Shown: positions 29,053-37,647 of the stretch, piece after piece | How the letters are laid out: every line of letters begins with the position of its first letter | Numbering within the stretch: position 1 is the stretch's first letter | NCBI RefSeq assembly: GCF_001678475.1 | Contig: NZ_JTJR01000034.1 | Coordinates: 1-64,000, forward strand | Reading direction: 5' to 3' | From: Gallibacterium genomosp. 3 | GTDB lineage: Bacteria; Pseudomonadota; Gammaproteobacteria; Enterobacterales; Pasteurellaceae | Length of the DNA stretch: 64,000 nucleotides | The notes under the pieces: generated by a model | Seen by the model: only the letters and a program-made list of their open reading frames with translations | Told to the model about the DNA's origin: nothing | Databases searched by the model: none | Translations under genes and position numbers: made by a program

Positions 29053-29946
29053 ATGAGCAAATATTATCAATGGCCAAAAGCAAATGAACTTTATCCAAAT
29101 AAAGGTAAAAAAACATACTATTTAAAAAGGTTACGGTTTCGATTACGCTCTTTACTACATTATTCTCAGATTAAGAAATTTGAATATATAGTAAATCAAA
29201 ACTTACTATTGACTAGATTATTAGCCAATAAACCTGACTGGAGCTACCCCTTAGTTTATCGCTTTCTAGATAAACGTTTTAGTGCAAGTGAACGATTTGA
29301 ACTAATAGTTGATAATCTTTCATTTCTACCAAGAAAACTTGAAGAGTTAAATTTTCCTCCTCTATGGGAGAAAAATATTAATTTTGGTGAAATTATACCT
29401 GAATATAGGTTATCTCTTACATCAACCACACATCAACCAATGGAAGGATATTGGACATTAGAATTACATCATATACAGAGTAAAGAATTAATTTATTTAC
29501 TTACATTTGCTAAAGTTAAACATGCATTACTAATAGCTGTTATACAAGGTCCAAATTGTACTGGCTCAAAAGAAATTGTTAAACATTTAACTAAACAGTG
29601 CTATGGACTACGCCCCGCTTATTTAATGATTGAGATTATGAAGATATTAACGAAAGCACTAGGATACAAACAGTTGCTAGGTATTCCGCAACAATATCAG
29701 AATAAATCTAGATTTATTAAGACTAAACGGTATTTTGTTAACTATGATACTATGTTTATGGAAAGCGGTGGTGTTCTATCAGAATACTGGCAATTACCAA
29801 TAGGAATAGAGCAAAAAGATTTAAATATGATTCCTAGTAACAAACGCTCAATGTATCGTAAACGATATACATTATTAGAACAAATTCAACAAATTATCCA
29901 AAAAACATTGAATATCCATTCAAATGAATACGAAAGAAATCACTAA
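29053..29946 (+). CDS. VirK/YbjX family (DUF535) protein
   Basis: A 297-residue protein of the DUF535 family (VirK/YbjX). Recognisable segments include GEIIPEYRLSL..., ELIYLLTFAKV, IQGPNCTGSKEIVKHLTK and the GLRPAYLMIEI block, followed by KQLLGIPQQYQNKSR. The biochemical role of the family is unresolved; Salmonella and Shigella homologues affect virulence and resistance to antimicrobial peptides. It is more AT-rich than its neighbours. Its last 23 bases overlap the start of hslR, which couples the two genes. Confidence 0.85.
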   Translation: MSKYYQWPKANELYPNKGKKTYYLKRLRFRLRSLLHYSQIKKFEYIVNQNLLLTRLLANKPDWSYPLVYRFLDKRFSASERFELIVDNLSFLPRKLEELNFPPLWEKNINFGEIIPEYRLSLTSTTHQPMEGYWTLELHHIQSKELIYLLTFAKVKHALLIAVIQGPNCTGSKEIVKHLTKQCYGLRPAYLMIEIMKILTKALGYKQLLGIPQQYQNKSRFIKTKRYFVNYDTMFMESGGVLSEYWQLPIGIEQKDLNMIPSNKRSMYRKRYTLLEQIQQIIQKTLNIHSNEYERNH

Positions 29947-30331
29947 ACAATCTCCAGTATGCCGCCTTGATAAGTGGTTATGGGCGGCACGTTTTTATAA
30001 GACTCGCACTTTAGCTCGAGAAATGGTTGATGGAGGTAAGGTTCATTATAATGGACAGCGTACTAAACCAAGTAAAGAGGTTGAAGTGGGAGCGATGATT
30101 AAACTTAGACAAGGTAACGATGAGAAAGAAGTTGAAGTTCTTGCTTTGTCAAACCAACGTAGAGCTGCACCGCTGGCACAACAACTTTATCAGGAAACAG
30201 AAGAAAGTATTAAGAAAAGAGAACAAATTGCTTGGGCAAGAAAAGCTAATGCGTTATCTATGCCAAATCCAGAACGGCGGCCAAATAAAAAAGAGCGTCG
30301 AGATCTTCTTAAATTTAAATATCAACAATAA
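29924..30331 (+). CDS. hslR: Heat-shock protein 15 (ribosome-associated), HslR
   Basis: A 135-residue basic protein (133 in E. coli) with an N-terminal S4 RNA-binding domain starting CRLDKWLWAARFYKTRTLA and GGKVHYNGQRTKPS. Hsp15 binds free 50S subunits that carry a stranded nascent chain. The ATG lies inside the end of the DUF535 gene and greB follows three bases after its stop, so the three genes are likely one transcript. Confidence 0.94.
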   Translation: MNTKEITKQSPVCRLDKWLWAARFYKTRTLAREMVDGGKVHYNGQRTKPSKEVEVGAMIKLRQGNDEKEVEVLALSNQRRAAPLAQQLYQETEESIKKREQIAWARKANALSMPNPERRPNKKERRDLLKFKYQQ

Positions 30332-30334
30332 TCT

Positions 30335-30823
30335 ATGGCGAAATCAAATTATATTACCAGAGCGGGTTGGAATAGCTTGGATCAAGAGCTGAAATATTTA
30401 TGGAAAGTGGAAAGACCACAAGTAACGCAAGCAGTTTCTGATGCAGCGGCTTTAGGCGATCGAAGTGAAAATGCAGAATATATTTATGGTAAACGTCGTT
30501 TACGTGAAATTGATCGCAGGGTACGTTTTTTAACCAAGCGTTTAGAAGTATTACAGATTGTTGATTATCATCCTCGCCAAGAGGGAAAAGTGTTTTTTGG
30601 TGCTTGGGTTGAGCTGGAAACAGAAGAGGGTGAAGTAAAACAATATCGCATTGTGGGCTGTGATGAATTTGATCCAGCAAAAAATTGGATCTCAATTGAT
30701 TCTCCAGTGGCAAGAGCTTTAATTGGGAAAGCGGTTGATGATGAAGTCAATGTGGAAACGCCTTCCGGTAGGATTTTGTTTTATATTAATAAAATTTGGT
30801 ATGAAAAACAGAGCGGATTATAG
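30335..30823 (+). CDS. greB: Transcription elongation factor GreB
   Basis: A 162-residue protein (158 in E. coli). The N-terminal coiled coil carries the acidic tip ALGDRSENAEYIYGKRRLREID, which enters the polymerase secondary channel and stimulates cleavage of backtracked RNA. The longer basic linker RRVRFLTKRLEVL marks it as GreB rather than GreA. Its last six bases overlap the end of the convergent rseC gene. Confidence 0.95.
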   Translation: MAKSNYITRAGWNSLDQELKYLWKVERPQVTQAVSDAAALGDRSENAEYIYGKRRLREIDRRVRFLTKRLEVLQIVDYHPRQEGKVFFGAWVELETEEGEVKQYRIVGCDEFDPAKNWISIDSPVARALIGKAVDDEVNVETPSGRILFYINKIWYEKQSGL

Positions 30824-31252
30824 AATCCGCTCAATGAGATGTGGTTGATATTTCTGTTGTTTTTGTAGGCGGTGATTAATCAATTTTACGCCGAGGAAAG
30901 CCATAGTCGTTGTGAGTAGAGTAAATAAAATATTTTGCCATTCTTGAGAGAACCAATAGCTTCCCAGTAAAACACTGATGATTAATACACATAGTGGGAT
31001 AGTGTAAGCAATAAAAGCTAATCTAAGTAAAGATTGTTCCGGCAAACCAATTTCTACCGTTTCGCCAATGCGCATTGGTCGTGAACAAGGAAAGGTGAAT
31101 TGATATCGTGTTGATTTTCCTGTTAATTCTGTAAGTGCAGCAGTGCCACAACTTGCTTTTGCTGCACAACCTCCACATCCTTGATTAGCTTGACATTCGA
31201 CAGTGACAACTCCAGCTTGATAATCAATGACAACAGCTTTTTCAGTAATCAT
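30818..31252 (-). CDS. rseC: SoxR-reducing / sigma-E regulatory protein RseC
   Basis: A 144-residue membrane protein (159 in E. coli). The N-terminal cytoplasmic part has the conserved cysteine cluster CGGCAAKASCG; two membrane segments follow at roughly residues 75-125. RseC belongs to the RsxABCDGE/SoxR-reducing functions in E. coli and sits last in the rpoE operon. It overlaps the rseB stop by four bases and the convergent greB by six. Confidence 0.92.
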   Translation of the reverse strand: MITEKAVVIDYQAGVVTVECQANQGCGGCAAKASCGTAALTELTGKSTRYQFTFPCSRPMRIGETVEIGLPEQSLLRLAFIAYTIPLCVLIISVLLGSYWFSQEWQNILFTLLTTTMAFLGVKLINHRLQKQQKYQPHLIERIL

Positions 31253-32208
31253 TGTGTACCTCCTGCAAATTTAACATCTTGTACAATACGACGGGCTGTA
31301 GTAAGAGGTATTTGTCCAACCAACACAATTGTTTTTCCATTTACCACTTCAGCATACAGTGTATCTATACCTTGCCGCCACGCCTCATTAATTGGCATAT
31401 CATTTTGTTCTAATAAATATAATGAAAAGGTGAAAAGTCCATCGCTATAAAGTTGAGTTTCAATGGAAGGTGATAAACCATCAGAGTTAAATTTGACTAA
31501 CTTGAATCCTTTTGGTAGCCATGATGGTTGCCATTTGTAATCGGTAGTATTAGGGCTATAAATTGACACAACGGGCGGTTGTCTTAACTGTTTTGCCGCA
31601 GCAATAAGAGCTTGCGGATTAGTTAAAGTGTCTAAGGTGATTACCTTAAATTGAGAAATTGTATTACCATTGCGATCGAGAACTTCACCTCGTAAAGGAA
31701 GATAAGTTTGTTCATCAATCCAAATAGCATAAGAGTAACGGAATTCATCTTTAGGCATTAGTTTGATGACATTAGCAATTCGGTTAGCAACACGATCCTT
31801 TCCAAATGGAATAAAGTCATAATATTGCGAGAGTTGCTGAAAATCGCTGTAAACAATATTAGGGAGAGAATCAATAATATTGTTACTGCGAATACTAAAA
31901 GGAGCATAGTTAGCAGAGAAATAGCTGATAGTATTTCCTTTTTGCCAAATTTCAGTTCTAGGACCATCTAAATAGAGTAATTGTGCATAATGGTCTTGTT
32001 GATCAAATACATGACGATAATTAAGTGCATAGTTACCACTCTCTTCACCATAGGTAAATGCCATCGAATAGTTTTGTTGCTGAAAGGCATTTTGCATATG
32101 TACTAAACTTGTCATCGGCTGTTCTACAGGATTTGTGTCTGCAGAAACATTGAAAGAAAAAGCACTAATTAACAGCAAGCTAATAATATTAGAGAATTTT
32201 TGGAACAT
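31249..32208 (-). CDS. rseB: Sigma-E factor regulatory protein RseB (MucB)
   Basis: A 319-residue periplasmic protein. Start at 32208 gives a clean signal peptide (MFQKFSNIISLLLISAFSFN, cleavage after VSA); a longer frame adds ten residues in front. RseB binds the periplasmic part of RseA and protects it from DegS until it senses off-pathway lipopolysaccharide. The N-terminal lipoprotein-like fold and the C-terminal MucB domain (WQPSWLPKGFKLVKF onward) are recognisable. It is third in the rpoE operon. Confidence 0.93.
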   Translation of the reverse strand: MFQKFSNIISLLLISAFSFNVSADTNPVEQPMTSLVHMQNAFQQQNYSMAFTYGEESGNYALNYRHVFDQQDHYAQLLYLDGPRTEIWQKGNTISYFSANYAPFSIRSNNIIDSLPNIVYSDFQQLSQYYDFIPFGKDRVANRIANVIKLMPKDEFRYSYAIWIDEQTYLPLRGEVLDRNGNTISQFKVITLDTLTNPQALIAAAKQLRQPPVVSIYSPNTTDYKWQPSWLPKGFKLVKFNSDGLSPSIETQLYSDGLFTFSLYLLEQNDMPINEAWRQGIDTLYAEVVNGKTIVLVGQIPLTTARRIVQDVKFAGGTQ

Positions 32209-32270
32209 ATTGAACCTATGGCTATTTGCTACAATCATCTTGATTAAGATGAAATTGTATTACAAAAATG

Positions 32271-32297
32271 ACATCACCACCAAAAAGGTGGTGATGT
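32271..32297 (-). terminator. Hairpin between rseA and rseB, possible attenuator
   Basis: A perfect 11-bp stem, ACATCACCACC (32271-32281) with GGTGGTGATGT (32287-32297), and a five-base loop, in the 110-base gap between rseA and rseB. On the minus strand it is followed by C-A-TTTTT. It could reduce rseB-rseC expression relative to rpoE-rseA. Confidence 0.55.
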
Positions 32298-32317
32298 TTT
32301 TATCTGGCGGAATACAA

Positions 32318-32881
32318 TTATTCTGTTTTTGAATCTGAATATAAACGGCGTTGTAATTGATAATTTTGAAGAATTTCATTTAACTTTTTATTCTGTTGTT
32401 CAAGTTGCTCTTTGCTTGGTACGTTCTTATGTGAAACATTATAGCTAACTTCTTGAACTGATTGAGTAAAAGGTAAGGTTTGTAACGCTGGAGAAATAGT
32501 GACATCACTATTTTTATCTTTATTTAATGTTTGAATGCTAAACACAGCGATTAAGCAAACGCTCGCAGCCACCGCGGTTTGTAAGATTGGCGCAAAGTAT
32601 TTTTTAGTTTTAGAGAAAAAGGAAACTTTTGGTGGAACAACGGTTTCTGGAGCTGGTTGTTCTTGTAATTGAATAGTTTGTTCATCTTCAATAAGTTTTG
32701 CCATTTTCTCAGTAAATGAGGCATCAAGGATAACAGAACTTTCATTACGCATTACTGCACGAGCAATATGCAAAGTTGTCCATGTTTTTTGCAATTCTTG
32801 GTCTTGGCAAAGATCTTCAACGAAGTCACGTCTGACTTCCTCACCATCCATATAAGCTGAAAGTTGTTCTTTGTGTTGCAT
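32318..32881 (-). CDS. rseA: Anti-sigma-E factor RseA
   Basis: A 187-residue single-span protein. The start MQHKEQLSAYMDGEEV matches E. coli RseA, so the ATG at 32881 is used rather than an upstream one. The N-terminal cytoplasmic domain binds sigma-E; residues about 95-112 form the membrane segment (APILQTAVAASVCLIAVFSI); the periplasmic tail binds RseB and is cut by DegS. It begins about 24 bases after rpoE. Confidence 0.93.
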   Translation of the reverse strand: MQHKEQLSAYMDGEEVRRDFVEDLCQDQELQKTWTTLHIARAVMRNESSVILDASFTEKMAKLIEDEQTIQLQEQPAPETVVPPKVSFFSKTKKYFAPILQTAVAASVCLIAVFSIQTLNKDKNSDVTISPALQTLPFTQSVQEVSYNVSHKNVPSKEQLEQQNKKLNEILQNYQLQRRLYSDSKTE

Positions 32882-32905
32882 AATTTTCCGCCCCTTCATC
32901 AAATC

Positions 32906-33481
32906 CTAATGTTTTATCAACGGTGCTAATTGGTTTTCAATGAATTCTCGTGCTCTGAAGATTCTAGAACGCACAGTACCCACAGGACAATCCATTATTT
33001 CGGCAATCTCTTCGTAACTCATGCCTTCAAGTTCACGTAATGTAATGGCTGTTTTTAATTCATCAGGGAGTGATTCGATAGTTTTAAAAACCATATCTTT
33101 CAGTTCATCTGATAGAGTTAAATTTTCAGGTGTATCAATATTACGTAATCTTGAGCCTATTTCGTAACTTTCCGCATCTTCCGCTAAAAGATCTTCTGTT
33201 GGAGGACGTCTTCCTTGTGTCATCAGATAATTTTTAGCGGTATTTACTGCAATGCGATAAACCCAAGTATAAAAAGCGCTTTCTCCACGAAACGATTCTA
33301 AAGATCGATAGACTTTAATAAAGGTTTCTTGAACAACATCAGGAATATCATTTGCTGATACATAGCGTGTTAACAATCCAGCGACTTTGTTTTGATAACG
33401 AGCGACCAACAAATTAAACGCTTTTTTATCACCTTGCTGTGCTTTTTCAACTAAAATTTGATCTGTTAGTTCTTCACTCAT
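32906..33481 (-). CDS. rpoE: RNA polymerase sigma factor RpoE (sigma-E)
   Basis: A 191-residue ECF sigma factor, identical in length to E. coli RpoE when started at MSEELTDQILVEKAQ. Region 2 includes DIPDVVQETFIKVYRSL and FRGESAFYTWVYRIAVNTAKN; region 4 includes LEGMSYEEIAEIMDCPVGTVRSRIFRARE. It directs the envelope stress response. It heads rpoE-rseA-rseB-rseC and is preceded by a promoter of its own type, so it is autoregulated. The ATG at 33502 is a less likely start. Confidence 0.97.
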   Translation of the reverse strand: MSEELTDQILVEKAQQGDKKAFNLLVARYQNKVAGLLTRYVSANDIPDVVQETFIKVYRSLESFRGESAFYTWVYRIAVNTAKNYLMTQGRRPPTEDLLAEDAESYEIGSRLRNIDTPENLTLSDELKDMVFKTIESLPDELKTAITLRELEGMSYEEIAEIMDCPVGTVRSRIFRAREFIENQLAPLIKH

Positions 33482-33554
33482 GTAAGTGAAATCTCCATTC
33501 ATCTATTTAATCTAACAGCTTCCTTGTTGTTACAGCAAGCAGTGCATCGAAGCG

Positions 33555-33581
33555 TTAGAGTTCGATTTTTGATAAAAGTTC
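33555..33581 (-). promoter_or_regulatory. Sigma-E-type promoter of the rpoE operon
   Basis: On the minus strand GAACTT (33576-33581), exactly 16 bases, then TCTAA (33555-33559). This matches the sigma-E consensus (GGAACTT-N16-TCTAA/TCAAA) closely. It lies about 75 bases before the rpoE start. Confidence 0.85.
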
Positions 33582-33607
33582 AAAAATTTTTAATAAAAAT
33601 TTGTCTG

Positions 33608-33859
33608 TTAAAATGTAGGAAGTTTTTGTTTTATCAAGTCCACCATCTCTTGTAATGGTTGAGTTGGGGCTTTTTCTTGATTCATTAGCCAACGGAATAA
33701 CTGAGGATCAGTATAGGTAAGTAATTCAATAAAAATATCTTTTTGTTGATCAGATAGTTGATCAAAAACATTTTTATAAAAAGGCATAATCATCTTATCT
33801 AATTCCAACATCCCACGCCGACAATCCCACTCAATGCGTAATTTATTATATTGCTTCAT
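33608..33859 (-). CDS. sdhE: FAD assembly factor SdhE
   Basis: An 83-residue protein (88 in E. coli) with the family motif WDCRRGMLELDKMI, in which the RGxxE segment is needed for flavinylation of succinate dehydrogenase and fumarate reductase. GGTGA precedes the ATG at 33859; a GTG five codons upstream is possible but has no good ribosome site. It diverges from recO. Confidence 0.9.
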   Translation of the reverse strand: MKQYNKLRIEWDCRRGMLELDKMIMPFYKNVFDQLSDQQKDIFIELLTYTDPQLFRWLMNQEKAPTQPLQEMVDLIKQKLPTF

Positions 33860-33997
33860 TTTATTTATTTTCACCGTTTGAATGACTAGGGCATTATCTT
33901 ATCAATTTTTGCTAAGAATAATGAAGAAGAATTAGTAGAGAATTATGATTGTTTGTTAAAATAATCCATCATTTTTGGGTAGTTTCAACGGAGGTGT

Positions 33998-34720
33998 ATT
34001 ATCGACAATTGGCAACGAGGGTTTGTATTACATCGCCGAGAATACAGTGAAACGAGTTTATTAGTTGATGTTTTTACAGAAAACTACGGCTGTATTACTT
34101 TATTGGCAAAAGGTGCTCGCTCAAAACGTTCCCCCTTAAAAAGTTTACTACAACCATTTACGCCGTTATTACTACGTTGGAGCGGACGTGGTCAATTAAA
34201 AGTATTAACCAAAGCAGAAGCGATATCAGTCACCCTCCCAATGAAGACCGTTGCATTATATAGCGGTTTTTATGTGAATGAATTAGTGGCAAGAACGTTA
34301 GAACATGAAACTGCCTATCCGGAGTTATTCGAAGAATATTTACGCTGTTTAACTGGATTAGCAACACACGGTGATCAAGTGGAAGCCATTTTACGCCGAT
34401 TTGAGTTTGTTTTACTCAAGTCATTGGGCTATGGCGTTGATTTTGAACATTGTGCAGGTAGTGGCGAAGCCGTTATTGATAATATGATGTATCAATATCG
34501 TGAGGAGAAAGGGTTTATCGCTTCTTTGTTAAAAGATAATTTGACATTTTATGGTCGTGATTTACGTGCTTTTGCCCAGTTAACTTTTACCGAAAAAGAA
34601 ACATTACAAGCAGCAAAACGTTTTACTCGCTTGGCATTAAAGCCTTATTTAGGTAGTAAGCCATTAAAAAGCCGAGAATTATTCCAACAACATTTAAGTA
34701 TTTTATATCCAACAAATTAA
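33998..34720 (+). CDS. recO: DNA repair protein RecO, apparent ATT or ATC start
   Basis: A 240-residue RecO (242 in E. coli). The frame is homologous from [19 protein letters not shown] through AKGARSKRS to the C-terminal [11 protein letters not shown]. The only ATG/GTG/TTG in this frame downstream is a TTG at 34103, which would delete about 35 conserved residues of the OB fold. An in-frame stop lies at 33980-33982, and the codons between it and the conserved Trp include no standard start. A strong GGAGG (33990-33994) precedes ATT (33998) and ATC (34001). I infer a non-canonical start, as known for infC. RecO loads RecA with RecR on gaps. Confidence 0.85.
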   Translation: MIDNWQRGFVLHRREYSETSLLVDVFTENYGCITLLAKGARSKRSPLKSLLQPFTPLLLRWSGRGQLKVLTKAEAISVTLPMKTVALYSGFYVNELVARTLEHETAYPELFEEYLRCLTGLATHGDQVEAILRRFEFVLLKSLGYGVDFEHCAGSGEAVIDNMMYQYREEKGFIASLLKDNLTFYGRDLRAFAQLTFTEKETLQAAKRFTRLALKPYLGSKPLKSRELFQQHLSILYPTN

Positions 34721-34728
34721 ATTGAATT

Positions 34729-36042
34729 ATGGTCCTATTTTATCGTAAGCCGACAAAAACAACACAACCTAGTAAAAACCGGATTGCAACAATCGAAGAT
34801 GTAGATTATCAAGGGTTAGGTATTGCCAAAATTGCGGGGAAAACGTGGTTTATTGAAAATGCGTTACCACCAGAACAAGTACAATTTCAGGTGAAAGAAG
34901 AAAAACGGCAGTATGGTATTGGCAAAGCGGTAAAATGGCAAAATCGTTCTCCAATTAGGCAAGAGCCTATTTGTCGTTGGTATGCTCAGTGTGGTGGTTG
35001 TCAGATGCAACACCTCACTATAGAAGCGCAACGAGAGGCAAAACAACACGCATTATTGCGCCAATTACAAAAAATCTCGCCTGAGATTCAATATGAAAAA
35101 ATGATTGTTGATGAAGCTTGGCATTATCGTCGCCGAGCCAAATTAAGCTTACAGTATTCAACCGCAACAAAATCAGTAGAGCTTGGTTTTCGCCAACAAC
35201 AAAGTAGTCAGTTAGTAAGTATTGATGAATGTCCAACTCTTGTTCCGCAATTATCTCAGCTGCTTGTACCATTACGAACATTATTTCAACAATGGCAACA
35301 ACCTAAAAAGTTAGGCCATATTGAATTAGTTGCCGCAGATAATGGCGTGGCAATGCTATTACGTCATTTGGGAGCATTGACAGAAGAGGATAATCAACAG
35401 CTTACTCAGTTTGTGAAGCAAAATCATTTAATGCTGTTTATCAGTGAGCAAGAAAATCAGGTGATTGCCAAGACAGAAGAATACCCTTATTACCAAATAG
35501 GAAACTTAAAATTACAATTTGATATTCGTGATTTTATTCAAATTAATGCGGCAATTAACCAACAGATGGTGGCGACAGCACTCTCTTGGTTAGAGTTATC
35601 TGCAAAGGATCGTGTCTTGGATCTGTTTTGTGGGATGGGAAATTTTAGTTTACCGCTCGCAGAGCAAGCAGGGTATGTTGTTGGGGTAGAAGGTGTGGTA
35701 GATATGGTAACGAAAGCGACTGCTAATGCACAGAGAAATCAGTTGGATAATGTTACTTTTTATCAAACGGATTTAGATAGCTCATTTGCTGATAAAATTT
35801 GGGCAAAAGAAAAGTTTAATAAAGTCTTATTAGATCCTCCTCGTTCAGGCGCATTATTTGCACTAAGCCATCTTCTTGAATTACAACCAGAAAAAATTCT
35901 TTATGTGTCTTGTAATCCAGCTACGTTGATTCGTGATGCTAAGATTTTAGTAGAAAATGGCTATCGTTTAGTGAAAAGTGCAATGATTGATATGTTTCCA
36001 CAGACAGGGCATTTGGAATCAATGGTACTGTTTGTTAAATAA
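34729..36042 (+). CDS. rlmD: 23S rRNA (uracil-1939-C5)-methyltransferase RlmD
   Basis: A 437-residue protein (433 in E. coli). Domains in order: TRAM RNA-binding domain (about 15-75), a [4Fe-4S] site with CRWYAQCGGCQMQH, and the C-terminal SAM domain with LDLFCGMGNFSLPLA, LDPPRSGA and the catalytic YVSCNPATLIRD. It methylates U1939 of 23S rRNA. It follows recO by eight bases. In Haemophilus relA comes next; here lysR and lysE intervene. Confidence 0.95.
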   Translation: MVLFYRKPTKTTQPSKNRIATIEDVDYQGLGIAKIAGKTWFIENALPPEQVQFQVKEEKRQYGIGKAVKWQNRSPIRQEPICRWYAQCGGCQMQHLTIEAQREAKQHALLRQLQKISPEIQYEKMIVDEAWHYRRRAKLSLQYSTATKSVELGFRQQQSSQLVSIDECPTLVPQLSQLLVPLRTLFQQWQQPKKLGHIELVAADNGVAMLLRHLGALTEEDNQQLTQFVKQNHLMLFISEQENQVIAKTEEYPYYQIGNLKLQFDIRDFIQINAAINQQMVATALSWLELSAKDRVLDLFCGMGNFSLPLAEQAGYVVGVEGVVDMVTKATANAQRNQLDNVTFYQTDLDSSFADKIWAKEKFNKVLLDPPRSGALFALSHLLELQPEKILYVSCNPATLIRDAKILVENGYRLVKSAMIDMFPQTGHLESMVLFVK

Positions 36043-36063
36043 ACAGTTAGGTAAAAAAGAGAT

Positions 36064-36960
36064 ATGACTTTACAACAATTAAGATATTTACTCATTGTCG
36101 CTGAAGTTGGTTCAATAACTGAAGCTGCTAAAACATTATATTTATCTCAACCTAGCTTATCTGAAGCGATTAAAGAAATAGAACAAGAAATAGGTATCTG
36201 TATTTTTACTAGAGGTCGTAAAGGAATCGCTCCAACAAAAGAGGGTATTGAATTTTTAGGATATGCTCGCCAAGTGGTGCAACAAATGGAACTCTTAGAG
36301 TCAAAATATAAAAGTAATAAAGCACCAAAACAACGTTTTTGTGTATCAACACAGCATTATACTTTTACTGCAAATGCTTTTGTTGAATTAGTGAAATCTT
36401 TTGGACAAGAACACTTTGAATTTATTTTAAATGAAACATCAACATATCAAATAATTGAAGATGTTAGAAATCGATTTAGTGATATAGGTATTCTGTATAT
36501 TAGTAATGAAAATAGAAATATACTAAAAAAAGTATTAGAAAAGAATGGGTTAGAATTTCACAAACTATTCTCTGCCTCTCCTCATGTGTTCTTACATAAA
36601 GATCATCCTTTAGCTAATCATACAATGGTTAATTTAGAAGATTTACAACCCTATCCAAAATTAAGTTTTGTACAAGGTAATTATGAATCAGCTTATTTCT
36701 CAGAAGAATTATTCAGCAGTATTCCAGCTGAGAAAAACATTAAAGTGAGTGATCGGGCTGCGATAGTTAATTTTATGATAGGGTTAAATGGTTATACTAT
36801 TTCTAGTGGCATTTTTCCTAAATATCTCCATGGAGATGAGATTATTGCTATTCCATTGAATGAACAAGAGATTATGCATATTGGATACATTATTAATAAA
36901 AATCAAATGTTATCTGAGTTAGCACAAATTTATATTGAAGCACTTAGAAAATACCGATAG
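36064..36960 (+). CDS. LysR-family transcriptional regulator
   Basis: A 298-residue regulator. The N-terminal winged HTH is typical (LRYLLIVAEVGSITEAAKTL, then YLSQPSLSEAIKEIEQEIG), and the effector-binding domain covers about residues 90-295. Target and ligand are unknown. A LysE-type exporter follows on the same strand after 63 bases, as in LysG-LysE or ArgP-ArgO pairs, so it may sense an amino acid. It is AT-rich and interrupts the usual rlmD-relA order. Confidence 0.87.
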   Translation: MTLQQLRYLLIVAEVGSITEAAKTLYLSQPSLSEAIKEIEQEIGICIFTRGRKGIAPTKEGIEFLGYARQVVQQMELLESKYKSNKAPKQRFCVSTQHYTFTANAFVELVKSFGQEHFEFILNETSTYQIIEDVRNRFSDIGILYISNENRNILKKVLEKNGLEFHKLFSASPHVFLHKDHPLANHTMVNLEDLQPYPKLSFVQGNYESAYFSEELFSSIPAEKNIKVSDRAAIVNFMIGLNGYTISSGIFPKYLHGDEIIAIPLNEQEIMHIGYIINKNQMLSELAQIYIEALRKYR

Positions 36961-37059
36961 TTAATTTTTAAACATAGGAAAATTCTATATAAAATCATAA
37001 AATATAAGTATTATCTATTATAAATGCTTCCAAGTTATAATAATGGGAGAGGTGATTTT

Positions 37060-37647
37060 ATGATGGTTTATGTAATAGGTAATTTTCTAATGTATTGTTT
37101 TATCAATGCATTTACTCCTGGTCCAGGCAATATTTTGGCGTTAAATACAGTAACTAATTTCGGCTATCGGAAAGGTAAGCCATTATTTTTAGGAATTTTT
37201 ACTGGATATTATATAGTACAAGCCTTGTGTGTTATTTTTGTTTATAGCATCAGTTCTATTTTACCTAGTGTATTTCTGATGATGAAATATATTGGAGCAG
37301 CTTATATCCTTTTTCTTGCGATTTATATAGCTTGTAGTAAGCCAGAGTCAGGAGAAGTTAACAAGTCAGCCTCTTTTTCAAGAGGGTTTATTTTACAATT
37401 TGTGAATGTAAAAATTTATCTATTTGGAGTGACTGCACTGACTAGCTATGTTACAGATTATAGTACAAGTTTTTATGTATTATTAGCTTGTGGACTGTTA
37501 ATCGCAACCATTGGAACAATAGCTACTATTACTTGGATTGGTATTGGCGTATTGATTCAATCTCTATATCTAAAATATTTCCGAGTAATTAATATTCTCT
37601 TATCTCTTATCTTACTGGAATGTGTGTATAGTATTTTGATTAGATAG
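37060..37647 (+). CDS. LysE/RhtB-family amino acid exporter
   Basis: A 195-residue inner-membrane protein with about six hydrophobic segments. The signature FINAFTPGPGNILALNTVTNFG near the N-terminus is that of the LysE/RhtB superfamily. The ATG at 37060 is chosen because AGAGGTGA lies just before it; an upstream ATG at 37024 lacks a ribosome site. The lysR gene before it probably controls it. The substrate is unknown. Confidence 0.83.
   Translation: MMVYVIGNFLMYCFINAFTPGPGNILALNTVTNFGYRKGKPLFLGIFTGYYIVQALCVIFVYSISSILPSVFLMMKYIGAAYILFLAIYIACSKPESGEVNKSASFSRGFILQFVNVKIYLFGVTALTSYVTDYSTSFYVLLACGLLIATIGTIATITWIGIGVLIQSLYLKYFRVINILLSLILLECVYSILIR

Noticed and set aside
30354-30713. 119-codon frame opposite greB
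   Set aside because: It is antisense to GreB, with no ribosome site and no family resemblance.
34103-34720. RecO starting at the TTG at 34103
   Set aside because: It would remove the conserved N-terminal OB-fold residues ([15 protein letters not shown]) that are encoded in frame upstream behind a strong GGAGG.
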